Assembly: GCA_013396655.1 (NCBI GenBank)
Contig: WBMV01008585.1
Span: 514,629-578,628, forward strand
Direction of reading: 5' to 3'
Origin: Campylorhamphus procurvoides
Lineage: Eukaryota > Chordata > Aves > Passeriformes > Dendrocolaptidae
Length of the DNA stretch: 64,000 bases
The position numbers and the translations under genes are program-made. The notes beneath the pieces are model-generated. The model was not told where the DNA came from and did not search any database. It saw only the letters and a list, made by a program, of their open reading frames with translations. How positions within the stretch are numbered: position 1 is the stretch's first letter; every line of letters begins with the position of its first letter. This document shows, piece by piece, positions 47,901-59,500 of this stretch.

Positions 47901-49010
47901 CAGGATTAGCCTGAATGCTGATTATAAACCCACAATTTTCTGTAATTGGGCCTCATTAATAAATTCCTCAAGTGTTCTCAGAGCAGAAGAGGTAAAACAA
48001 GAGCCACAGGGATCAGAGCAACAGGGAACTGTGAGGATTTCCGACTGTATTGTTAATTCCACTTAATCAGCTCAGAGAAGCTCTATATTCAAAAGAAAAT
48101 AACCATGACTCACAAAATATGCCTGCCAGCAGGGAATAGGAATCTCTCCATTTATAGTAATACTTTCTCCAACTTTTATCCTTTCATTTCAGTTTTAAAT
48201 AGAAAAAACGACCCTTCCTCAGGCACCTTAAGTAGCTTCCATATTCCTGGGCCTCAGTGCAGCCTGGCAGAGCAATACTCCCAGGAAAAGTCCAGTGTGT
48301 GTCCCTCAGGGCTTCTGGGAGACCTGTTCCACAACCTGAATGCACCAGTGGGTTTTTCCATCAGATCCAGACTGAACAACATGTGAAGTGGTCTCAGGGG
48401 CAGAGTAAGGCAGATGCAAGATTTATTGCTGTTTGAAGAGGATGGAGATAGTAGCAAACTTCAAGACTGAGCAAGCCCCGTTCCTGACTCTAAACTGCTT
48501 GCCATGGAAAGTAGACAAGTCAAACAAAGACAAGACAAATTACAGGGATAATAACTCAGGTCATGAGAAAAGTAGGGATTAGGAAGAATGAGAAGCCAGA
48601 AGGGTTTGCCAGGAGAAGGGAGCTTTCTGGAGGTGGCATGCAGGAACACCTGAAGGGGCAGATTCCCCAGAACTAAATGGAGAGCCTAAAGGGCTAGACT
48701 TTTAAAAAAAGAAAAGGGGACTAAAGGCTGGACTTAAGAAAGGGAATAGAAACTTTTGAGTAAAAAAGGGAAGAAAAAATATTTGGTGAGAGAAGGTTTG
48801 CACTGGATTTGGAAGATGCCTATAAATTTGAGAGGACAAGAGTCTGCAAGCAGATGAAAAGCAAGGGAGATTGTGAAGCCATCACAGACACAGCTCAGTC
48901 TGCTCATAAACCTTCTATCTGTGCTCCTCCTTCCCCTTCTTTTTCACAGTGAAGTGTGAAGATACTGGGTATTGCTGTGTCCTGTATGGCCTGAAAGGAT
49001 GCCTAAATGT
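38923..49010. other. Unique non-coding sequence
   Basis: About 10 kb without a recognisable gene or element. Open frames of up to about 130 codons (40118-40507 minus) are low-complexity at one end or lack motifs. AT-rich stretches at 41300-42130 and 43300-44100 are repeat-poor and could include conserved non-coding elements, which cannot be judged from one sequence. Confidence 0.45.
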
Positions 49011-49906
49011 CACAGAATCATTAAGGTTGCAAAAGACCTCTGAGATCACAGGGTCCAACCTTTGATCATGACCTTGTCAATTACACCACAGCACTAAGAG
49101 CCATGTCCAATCATTTCTTGAACACCTGCAGGGACAGTGACTCCAACACTTCCCTAAACAGTCCATTCCAATGTTCATAACGTTTTCCGTGAAGAAATTC
49201 CTCCTTACGTCACCTGAACCTCCCCTGGCACAGTTTAAGACTATATTCTCTCTTCCTGTCACTTGTTGCCTGTGAGAAAAGACCCCCCACCTGGCTACAA
49301 CCTCCTTTCAGGTAGTTGTAGAGAGCAATAAGGTCATNTAATGCTTCCACCCAACTTGTTGCTGTTAGCAATTACTGAGGATACACTGGATCCCCTCATC
49401 CAGATCATCAATAAAGACATTAAACAGGACTGGATCCAACACTGAGCATTGGGAATCACCACTCAGGACCAGCTGCCAACTGGATGCAATTCCGTTAACC
49501 ACCACTCTCTGGGCCTGGCCATCCACACAGTTTTTAACCCAGCAAAGAGTGCACCTGTTCAAACCATGGGCTGCCAGCTTTTCCAATAGAGTGAAGCTAG
49601 AGACAGTATCAAAAGCTTTGCTGAAGTCCAGGTAGACAACATGCACAGTCTTTCCCACATCCACCAGGTGGGTCACCTGATCACAAAAGGGCATCAGGTT
49701 GCTCAGGTAGGACCTGGTTTTCCTGAACTCATGCTGGCTAGGTCTGATCCCTTGGTTGTAGGTGCCATGCGATTGCACTTAAGATGTCCTGTTCCATAAC
49801 CTTACCAGGTACCCAGGTCAGGCTGGCAGGTCTGAAGTTCCCCAGATCTTCCTTCTGGCCCTCCTTGTGGGTGGGCATCACACTGGCTGACTTCCAGCCG
49901 TCTGTG
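49011..49906 (-). mobile_element. CR1 LINE remnant with reverse transcriptase and 3' end, interior missing
   Basis: The minus frame 49778-49365 carries CR1 reverse transcriptase segments: [13 protein letters not shown] (the Asp-containing motif), [10 protein letters not shown] and [17 protein letters not shown]. The sequence then continues in another frame to the residues just after the catalytic Asp-Asp region and stops at the N at 49338. Beyond the N, reading toward 49011, is the far C-terminal region and the 3' end (plus strand cacagaatcattaagg). Several hundred bases of ORF2 expected between these parts are absent. The right end (49906) is a 5' truncation next to a TA-rich tract. Confidence 0.93.
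49338..49338. other. Single-N junction inside CR1
   Basis: The N lies exactly where the CR1 copy jumps from just after the reverse transcriptase core to the C-terminal region. The flanks share no overlap. The missing part may be a true deletion, but the N makes an unassembled stretch of repeat more likely. Confidence 0.85.
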
Positions 49907-52900
49907 TATATACGTATATATATTCACAATATCGCTGGGTGTGTTCACCTAACTGAGGATCGCAGAGGTGGCTGTGTATCTGCAAGGGAAGCTCCTTGGT
50001 CCCCCTAGCACTCTTATGTGTGGTTCATCTTGCAATGAGTCAATAGGGCAGCTTGCAAGGGGGAAAATTCTCTGCCAATACATGCCCCACCTCCTTTGCA
50101 GCCAGCATGAAAAAATAAGGAAAAATAAGGAAAATGTGTGCTGCAATGGACAACAGGTTTTTTCTTTAGATGCACCACTTGAGGTTTTCCAGCATAAAAA
50201 TCTCCCCTGAAATGTGCAGTATGGATGTCCTGACAAACAGCAGAAGGGAAAATAGCTATTATAAATGAAAACAGCTCCAGTAACTGATCCTTATTTTTTT
50301 CTCTTTCCCACTTACAGACTTTCTCCCCTACTGGATATTTGGGAATCCTCTGGTCTCAGCATCTATTTACTTTATTTTATTTTTATAAGTGTCCTTGAAT
50401 GTAATGGAAGAATAAACATTTCAGTTTTCACAGCCTTGTGGCTTTTCATGGGAGCTTAGTTGCATCCACTGTGTTTACAAAACAGAACTGCATCATTGTG
50501 TTTGTTAATTTGATGATTCTTGGACTATCCATATTTTTGGCTGCCAAACTTCCATTTAAATGTAGAGTTTGTTATGGTTTCTTAGGCCCCAAGAGGATCA
50601 AAGTTTTAGAGTCAAACAGGACCAGCCAGTTTTGTAGCTCACAGAACTACCAAATTGTCAACATCTGTAGACTACTGGTGGAAACTCAGTCACAGCAATG
50701 AGCCAACCATGCATGTCCCCTTCTGAACCCCCACCAGGCTCATGCACTCAGGCAGGGGAAATGCCACCTAGCTGAAGCCCTTACCCTTACGGAGGTCTCT
50801 CTGTGCTGGAATCAGGAGAAGAGCTGTGACTGTGACTGTCCTTCTTTCCTATCTTCACCATGAGATCCAGAATCTTGAGGAGGACATTGACCATACAGAC
50901 CTAAATCTCCGAAAAAAATGAAAGTGATGAGTTACAATAATAGAAATTTCAACTCTGGGTAAGCAGTAAATATGAATGTAGTACAGGCAACAACTCCAGG
51001 GAGTGTGGAACCAGGGAATACTGACACTGTTTGTCACTGTCATGAAAAGGAAGACATGCCACCTGTGTCAAAAAGAAAATAGGTGGACCACGGATATGGC
51101 TGGGAAAACTTGACTGGAGATGAAGGAGGAGAGTATTTGGGTCAGTGTTCAGCTCAGCCAGAGAAAACAAAGGATTGTTTCTGTCCAGGTGCCATTTGTA
51201 CACTTATAAGCAAAAAAAAAGAAAGCAGTCTTCTATGTACTGTGGATTCTAGAGAGTTAATGTCTTACAGAGACGTTAAGATGAAAATTATGGTAGTGGG
51301 TATGTGTTGCAAGATGTGTTAGGGAAAGAACTGAAGGGAAAGGAGAGAGCTGTATCGTACTCCTGTGTGAGGGATACTATGACCATCAAGAAGGTGATTC
51401 TAAGGGGTTTTAGCTTGAAATGCTGTGTATGACTTCTGCTCTGACAGCAGCTGTGCCCTGTAAAAATAATTTGTTTCACCCCTGTAAAGTAAAAGGCAAA
51501 ACTGAAAGATTTTCTTAGAATTTTATCAGATCCTTTACCTACAGGTAGGCAAAAAAACATGCCACCTGCACAACCTGGGAGTAGTGACAGATGTCTAAAT
51601 GCATATTAATGAGAAAATTGCTTCTTTTAAATGCTATGGAATTTGCTGGCAAAGATCTGCATTAATGCAGTGCCAAGACTGTGCACTGCAGAATACTGAC
51701 CTCAGCAAAACCTAAAACCTCTGAAAACCAGGACACATGATAGGTGTCTTAGCTCTGTCCCCTTTGAGCAATGCCCCAGCTTGCCCATTGTATGTATTCT
51801 GCCTTTGCACCACTGCCGAGCTCCTGGGCTGTGACCATGGGAGGTAGAACTGCTTCCTGATGAGTGATACCCACACCTATCCTGTCCTCATGCACTGAAT
51901 CAGCTTCCCTGAAACAACATCAAAATTATTGCATTTTATAACCCATCTCTCCTTACAGAAAGAAAATAAAAACCTGTCCGAGACAAGTTAAATGTCTTTA
52001 ACTGGCAGATTTCTGTTATAAACCACCTTGTTCCTGGTTGTCTCCATGGCAACAAGACCTTTGTGCATCACAGCATAAAATGATTTTGTGATATTTTAAT
52101 ATTTTCCCTTTAATCATACACATGTTAGCAGCCTGGAGGAAGATTTGGTTCCTTCACTCTGCCCAGCTACTCCAAAACCATGGCTGCTGCTCAGGCCACT
52201 CTCAACACACATCACCAAGCACCGTGAGCCCTTTGCTTCCTCCCTGCTCTGCTAAAGAAGGCTTTTAGACATCTGAGAACAAAGAGAGAGACTAGCTTTA
52301 GACTACGAACTGAACATTATGTATACATGTGCCAGAAGCAGAAAAGGGACAGGGAAGCATGAAGGTGTATCTTCTGTGCCTTGACTTGAGTGAACAGTCC
52401 CCCTGAAGTGGGATGAAGTCAGTATTTTAGGTAAATCATATCCACATAAAATGGGGTTTCAACAGATTTTGAGGGTTAAGTATTTAGACCTGAAGTGATG
52501 GGCAAGTAGTGCATTGTCTAGAGAGAGTGTGTGAAGGCATGGTGGGGAAAGAAAAATGCTTGATGTTATTTCCTGTGTGCGAATGGAGTCCCTAAATGTG
52601 GAAAGCCAGAGCAGAACTAGTTGCATCAAATGGGAGAGAAAAAGACGGGAGATGCAAACAGTGAAGCTGAAGGAAAGTATGCAGTTTACCTTGAGAAAGA
52701 GTGATTAAAGGAGTCCTGCTCTCTACAAGCTCCAACAGGTCTATGAGCTATTCCTGCCATGTGAGATTTGACGTTTCCTTGCACTATTCCCCAGGCAGCA
52801 CAGCTGTGGGCTGTTTGCCATCTGGGCCTCTTCCTTAAGCCACAGAGGAGGTTATTTAAGTAAGGGGCAGGAGGGCAAGGCAGGAAGAAACGTGATTTCC

Positions 52901-53025
52901 TTCATTTTAGGCAACCCTGACAACCCAGGCTGAACCTGCCTTGGGATTAGGACACAACCTGCCAGCCCTACTGGTGTATCCTCACTGGGAGCATACAACC
53001 CTCTGCACACGCACAGCCATCATCA
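49907..53025. other. Unique non-coding sequence
   Basis: The block begins with a TA-rich tract (49907-49923). No gene or element is recognised beyond it; small frames mirror each other on the two strands. Confidence 0.5.
52037..52053. promoter_or_regulatory. RFX X-box-like imperfect palindrome
   Basis: gttgtctccatggcaac contains gtctcc-at-ggcaac, one mismatch from the X-box pattern GTNRCC, 0-3 bases, RGYAAC bound by RFX factors. It has an intact right half-site. No promoter or transcript is recognised next to it, and a single site of this degeneracy can occur by chance. Confidence 0.2.
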
Positions 53026-53538
53026 GTGAGCAGAGAAACAGTGGTGCCATTGAGCAGCCCTGAGAGCACTGTTAGCTGCCTGACTCTTCCGTCCTCTCTT
53101 GTGAATGCATTATTGATGGCAATCACAGAGCTGAGGAACTTGCAGCTTGCCTTGTGCATGGAGGCATCAGCTGCAGCTTTCCTGGGATGTTACTGCTGGC
53201 ACCAGACATCCTCCCATCCTCTCCACCCTAGGGGAAGGGAGAAGGGAGGAGGAGAGGCACTTTCAGACCAAACTTGCCAGTGTGTTGCACTTACAGCTGA
53301 ATTTTCCCTTGGGATTAGAAACTACAGCCCTAGGCTTCCCAGGGAGTTCAGCACACAGCTTTCAGTTCTCCCTCTTGTCCACTCCCACCTGTGGTGTACA
53401 ATGTCATCCCACGTGGTAGAGAGATTGTCTGTCTTATTCATTGTGCCTGCAAGGAAAAGGGGGCTGAGAGTGAGTGTCACGTGGGGTGGTGCCATCCTGC
53501 CCAACTTCTGGGCATGTGTGTGGTCTTGGGAGGCGTAG
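53026..53538 (+). other. Unrecognised 170-codon open frame, probably chance
   Basis: This is the longest uninterrupted frame in the window. The product has no recognisable domain, signal peptide or repeat. It lies in a GC-richer patch where stop codons are rarer, and frames on the other strand and in another plus frame (53147-53419) are open too. I see no splice context, promoter or Kozak-like start that would support it. It could include an exon of an unrecognised gene, but chance is more likely. Confidence 0.1.
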
Positions 53539-56500
53539 TGCGATGAGAGAAACTGTGAGCAGTGGTTGGTGAAGGACTTGGACAGCAGAGACCTCACTTC
53601 AGTGAACCCACACCTGATGATATGATGTACCTACACCTTTAATATGATGTAGAAAACCTGGATCTCCTAGAGATCAGGAGAGGACAATGTGAACTTTCCT
53701 GCAGCCCAGGAAGCCACAGAAAACTGTTGCATGTGAAGTGGGGCTTGACTCTCTCTACAAAGTGGAGAGTGAGTGGAAATGTGGGGTTTTTTATATTACA
53801 CAACAGGTCCAGGTTTTCCAACAGAAGACTTTATTTCTGTGGCTTAAAATATGATATTCTGATAAAATTAACCCAAGAGACTGGAAATCTGTGGTAGCTT
53901 AAGACATGCTCAGCTGTGTGACAGCTATACCTCAAACCTTCAGCCATTGTAGCATCCCATCACATCTTGTGCTCTTCCATCTTCAGCATTGCCCATAACA
54001 AACTGTTGCTGAGGTTTTTGGGCTCAGAAATAACCAGTGACAGAGGAACCAACCCCTGGTTTTTCCAGCATGGAGCAGTGTGTCCTTACTCCACTCCATT
54101 ATGTTCTGGTATAATGGTTCACCTTTATGCACTGGGGAAAAGGCATTCTTTCCAAATCTCAATGAATAATTTATAGAATAAAGAAAGAATACAGAAAGTT
54201 CATTTTTGTGATTCTTTTACCACAATCTAAAGTACAGACTGGGCCTAGCTAGCAATCTCTCTCCTTCATTTATTTCTTTGCTATTAGAAGAAGAAAAAAA
54301 CCCAAGCATTGATAGTGAACTAGGAATTGCAGAATAACAGAAACTACTGCCTAGAAATTTGTTCTCATTCAAGCCAAGATTACCAGTATAGTACCTAGTA
54401 AAAGATATAAAATACATAGTAAGTTATGTAAGGAGTCAGTTAAAATGCAGAACTCAAAGAATTAAAAAAATCTTCCCAAAGCACAGGATTAGTACCTAAA
54501 AAAATTAGTGCTTGCTTTAATATGCAGGCTCTTGGTATATGTCTGCCTCTTAAAAATGTTCAGGGCTTCTGTGCCTTAAATTGAGAGGGGACAATGAAAA
54601 GTGATGGAAAAGAAGTGAAAATGTTGTCCAAGTCAGAAGAAGTACAGTTTCTAAATCAAGTTCCTGCTTACCTGCAGGGATTATGCCTCTTGTTGACTGT
54701 TAAAATTATTTTCTGCCTTCTGGCTTTACAGGGAGGAGAATATGTTGGTTGGACATGTGGAGATGGAATTCTCAGGCTCAGTTCTTTCCCACCAGAGGCA
54801 AGTATGTACTACACCCATCCCGTAATTAGTGCCTGCTCTGGGCCTCTTGTGGAGGAGGATTGCAGTTTGCCAGCATATTTGAAACAGCTCTCCATGTCAT
54901 TGTGAGTGCTCACATGAAAGCATTCTGGCTTGTTAAGACATCCAAAATCAAACTTGTGCCAGATAGAGGATCACCCCAGCTACAAATGAAAAATGCCTTA
55001 GATCAGAGAGTCCATGCTCATGCTTAGGTAGGCTATAGATCTCAACAGAATCACATCTCTCTGTTATCCTTCTTGATTTTGCTGCAGAATGCATGTCAAA
55101 GATTTTATTATCAATCCAGAGGAGGATCTACACTAAAGAAATTCCAAAACAGCATCAGGAAGCACTATGCCTTTTTTCTACCCTCTCTTGTTATTTTCTC
55201 ACATTAAGCAATTCATTGACTTTATTATTCTTGCTTCAGGCAAAGAGGCCTGGCAAATTTGAAGACTATTTTTATTATTAGTTAGGTGAGTTTACTTGCC
55301 AAGCATACTTTCCCAAGTTCTCAAAACATCCTACTCATCAGTTGCTAACAAAGGCCTATTCACATAAGGTGTACCAAACGGGTTTGCAGCATGGTTCTCG
55401 GCTGGCCAAGGATGAGAGCTGTCAAAGCTCCCTCTCTGTCCGCTCCTTTGGCTTCCAAAGTCCATTTAGCAGGACACAAGTCTCAGCAAGGGAAGGCCTT
55501 GCATAGAGGAAGCCTTAAGTGGAATCACAATGCCTCAAAACAAAATTGCAGTTCAAAAGGTGCTTGTTCTTACCGTTGCCTCTTGTTTGGCAGAGCACTC
55601 CCAAGGTACACCAAACTCTGCCCCTTCATGTGTCCAGATCTGACGCACAACAAGGAGTCCCTTCTGTATGCAGCCAGTAATTGTTCCTTCTCTAATAGCT
55701 CCACAAACAGGAAGCATGGGTGCATCTCTATCTTCAGTCCAAGGAGGTTTATTGTCTATTTCTCATTTTACCAGGGCATACCCCAAGTACCAAAATATGG
55801 AAGATAGGAAGACATAGTCCTACCTTCTGGGTGAAGCAACATTCACGAGCTGAAATAAGATTAAAACCAAGAATTTTATAAAAGAATGAGGGTGAGCCCG
55901 TAGAGTTTAAGAAATAAGTCTTAAACAAGGGTTTTCAGAGTGAAGAAGGAATTCAGCCTGCATCCAAGTGCTGCTACCTCAGCTGTGGAGGTGGGTCTTT
56001 TACAAGGAGGAGACCTCAGTTTGTCTTGTAAGGTTCTGAACTTAAGCTGAGGTCCCAGCAGTGTTACAAAGACAGAGTCCCTGCCAGGCAGCTGCAAGGC
56101 TCTGCTGGAAATTACCCTCTGGCAAGGAGTGGATGTGCAGAGGGGTGCCACAGACCTGCACACTGACACCTCCACACTTCCCCAGGGAGGGACAGACCTG
56201 CTCAGAAATGGTCTTTGAAGCTGAGTGCTAGTTAAGTCGTTGGTAACCTCTGCCTCGCTTTTTGATTCATTTGGTTCAAGGAGGAATTGTGCATGAGGTG
56301 CTCAGGTATGTGTTGTCTGGCACAGTCCTGCACAGGCCAAGTGGTAAGAGGCTGTTGCTGAAGCAATTTAGCAGAGGGAATGTCCTGGTAGGACCTGGGA
56401 GTGGAGGCAGAGAAGAGCTGGAGAGAAGAGGTAGCTGAACCCTCACAAGGTGGTGAAGACTCTCTTCCACTTTGCATGAGTGTGGAAATAAAGTTGCCTG

Positions 56501-59500
56501 GAAACTTGACATCAGAGTGCTCTTTGTGCATGCCCTCTCTGTTATCTGGGGATAAAAGATCTGCTTTGCACTTCAGAAGTGCTGAAGGCATGTCGGAATG
56601 CTCCCAGGGCCTGCAGCACCATGCTTGTAAGGAGTGCAACCTAAAAGATCTTCATAGAAACAAGAGTAGTGAGAAGCAAATAGCCTGACAAGAGGGCAGT
56701 AAGTTTTCACTGACTCTGTGCTGTCACACAGATTTCTCCAACACACCAAACAGAAATCCTGTACAACCCATATAATCTTGCAATGCCATGAACAGGACAG
56801 CCCCAGCCTTCGTGACTAGGGTGAATCCTCTTAATTAAATGTGACTGGAAGCAATTTTGCTGAGACTTCCTACGAAAAAGTTAGAATTTTTGGTGTTTAC
56901 TGGCCAAGGAAAATACAGTTTGACTGTTCAGAAAGCATGGCCTGTGCAGTCCATCCCTCCTGCACCCTCCTCCCCATAACACAGACTGTGCCTTAAAGCC
57001 CACAATATATCCTTTTGTCTGAATATAATGCATGGGGCAATGTGAGATGGAGCTGCTGGTGGAAGAGGTCATGAAGTTCCACTGCACTAGCATTTTGAAA
57101 GGGGATCCTATAAAAAAATGGCCCATGACACGGCTGCAGAGAAAGATCCTGCACTCTGTCAATGTCTTGGCATTGAGTTAGAAGGGAATATGGGACTGGA
57201 GACAAGCAGAGAGTGGGCTTTTCTTGGCATTGGCCACAATGAGTGTGGTTGTCCAAGGAAAGTTTGTGGGGGAGTCTGAGGGGATAGAAGAAGACAGACA
57301 TGTTAAAGGGAAGTGTGTTCCTACATAATGAGACATTGTACCACATGTTTAAAAAAAAAAAAAGTACAGAGTGGTGAAAGGATTTCCCCAGCAAGGGGGT
57401 TGAGCTGGACATAGTTTTGGCTTACCATTATGTGTCTTTGTAGGCACAGGGCTCTTACACTGGACCAGCCTTTGTGTCAGATCTAGCTGCAATGCCTGAG
57501 TCCCTGAAGCTGCCTCTCATCTGTGAATTAGCTTTGGTTTGTTTCTACCCATGCAGCTGCTATTTTTCATTTAGTCTAATTTTAGCATATGTACCAGCAG
57601 CTGCAAATGTAAATGGTCCCATTTGGTATCCAGTGTATCCAAATAGAGAAGTAGCCCACGTGAGGTATGCTGGGTTCCCCTCTCTGCATAACTTTAAAAA
57701 TAGAGAACTAATAAACAGTTTCTGCAAAGTATGGTATTATGACAAATTGTATTACACAATTTTATTGTTGATTGTGGGGTTTTTTTGGTTTTTTGGCTGG
57801 GTTTTTTTCTGATGAATTGAAGACAGAAATTGTAAATTTTACAAATAAATATTTTCTTTCAGAATTGGGAAACAACAGAATTTGTCCCAGAGCTGCCACG
57901 CTAGACCTGGAGACTGAAGCTGATTGGGAGCACAGAAATGGGACAAAAAAAGCAGACTTCCTACAATCAGTGGTATTTTCACATAATGATGTGTTTGTTT
58001 CTTGGGAAAGGAAATGAACCAGTTGGGAGAAAAAAAGGATGATCAAAGAAAAATTCAGGTAGCAAGAGTAATCAATTGAAGCTTAATATTAAATTTATAT
58101 CAGCAAGAACCAGTGTCCCAGGTTCAGGAGTGCTATTAGGAAAACCACTGAACTGTCTGGGTGAATTGATATATCAGTAGGATTTTAATATATTTTTGAT
58201 ATATTTTGAGATATCTATGGCTTGTTTTCCCTGCTGGTTCTTCTGCTCCCCTCCCTCCAGTTTCACACTCACTGGTGGAGTGCTGCAACAAAACCAAGTC
58301 AAGAACATTGAGACAAGAAGCTTATGTCCATTCTTCAGTCATTGTACCTTCTTCACAAAGGGAAAAAGCCCTTTTGTTCCCCTTTCTGACACAGCAGATT
58401 GGTCCTTCCCAGGTGTGATCTTTGTTCTGTGTACACTATGAAACTAATTCAGAGGTAGATATCTTCTATGCTCAGCCAAAATCAGATGTTTTAGTTGTTG
58501 AACAAGGTCTGTGACTTGGGTTACTCTTGCCTATTTTTTCAACAGAACAAAATAAGCAATGTGGACTCATAATATCAAGATTATGCAGCAAGAGGCTTAA
58601 TGATCATTTATTTGGAGACATGTTTTGATGTCTTGGCTTCCACCAAATATGTTTCCATTGTCTAGCCAGGGAGTAGGCAGTGTGGGATGTCTATGCAGAT
58701 CCTCAGATCAGCCCTATCCTGCCCTGATAGTGTTCTCTTAAGCCTATGAAAGTCCCTTGTATAAAAAGAGAGAGCAAACTAGTTTCTGTTTATTTTTGTC
58801 TATATGCCAGGTGACGGACTAGGTGGGTGGAAGTTTAAGAATAATTGTTGTCAGAACATCAGTAGAATAAAATTTTCTTATACCTTTTCTCCTTAATCAC
58901 TGTTGATGTTTCATGTTGAGTATTTCAAATGAGCAACCCAGCTTTGATCTGCCAGAGCACTGGCAGTCTTTGCTCATTAATCTTACTGAATAAGAAGTGA
59001 AGATCTGTTACAGACATTGAGTATCGTCTATCATTGATCCTTGTGAGGATGAACATTACGCCTTGAAAAGACTATGCCAGTGAGGGAAGCAATGCCAAAA
59101 ATATATATGCTGTAAGTAAGTGGAGAATTCAGTACCCTTGCCATAAGCACCAGGCTGAACAATGTTGTGTTTGGCCATCACTTTTGGTACTCTTTATGGA
59201 CTGCTTTTTTTTTTTCCTATCAGGAACATGCTACACACTCCAGTTAATTCTTGCAGCTAGTGCCAGGAGCAAACCAGATCAACTTTGGTTGTCCTCAGAC
59301 ACTTAAACAGCAGGGTTAATTTTGCACGTAGTAGTTTTCCTTTTTGATTGAAGTTTTGGCATCTTTACATGGTTATCAATACCTGTCAGTACTGGAATCA
59401 CCATACTGAAAGTGGAGTAAGTACAGCTTTGAAAATCAGCACAGCAGAATCAAGCTTTCAGATGTAAATTCTTCAGCTCTATCACCTAGTCTTGCACATG

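Noticed and set aside
49365..49778. 137-codon minus frame as a host or novel reverse transcriptase gene
   Set aside because: The motifs and the adjoining 3' end identify an ordinary CR1 remnant with the interior missing.
55391..57412. Three frames of 135-139 codons as a gene cluster
   Set aside because: They lie on mixed strands, have no domain or motif, overlap other open frames and show no splice or promoter context.
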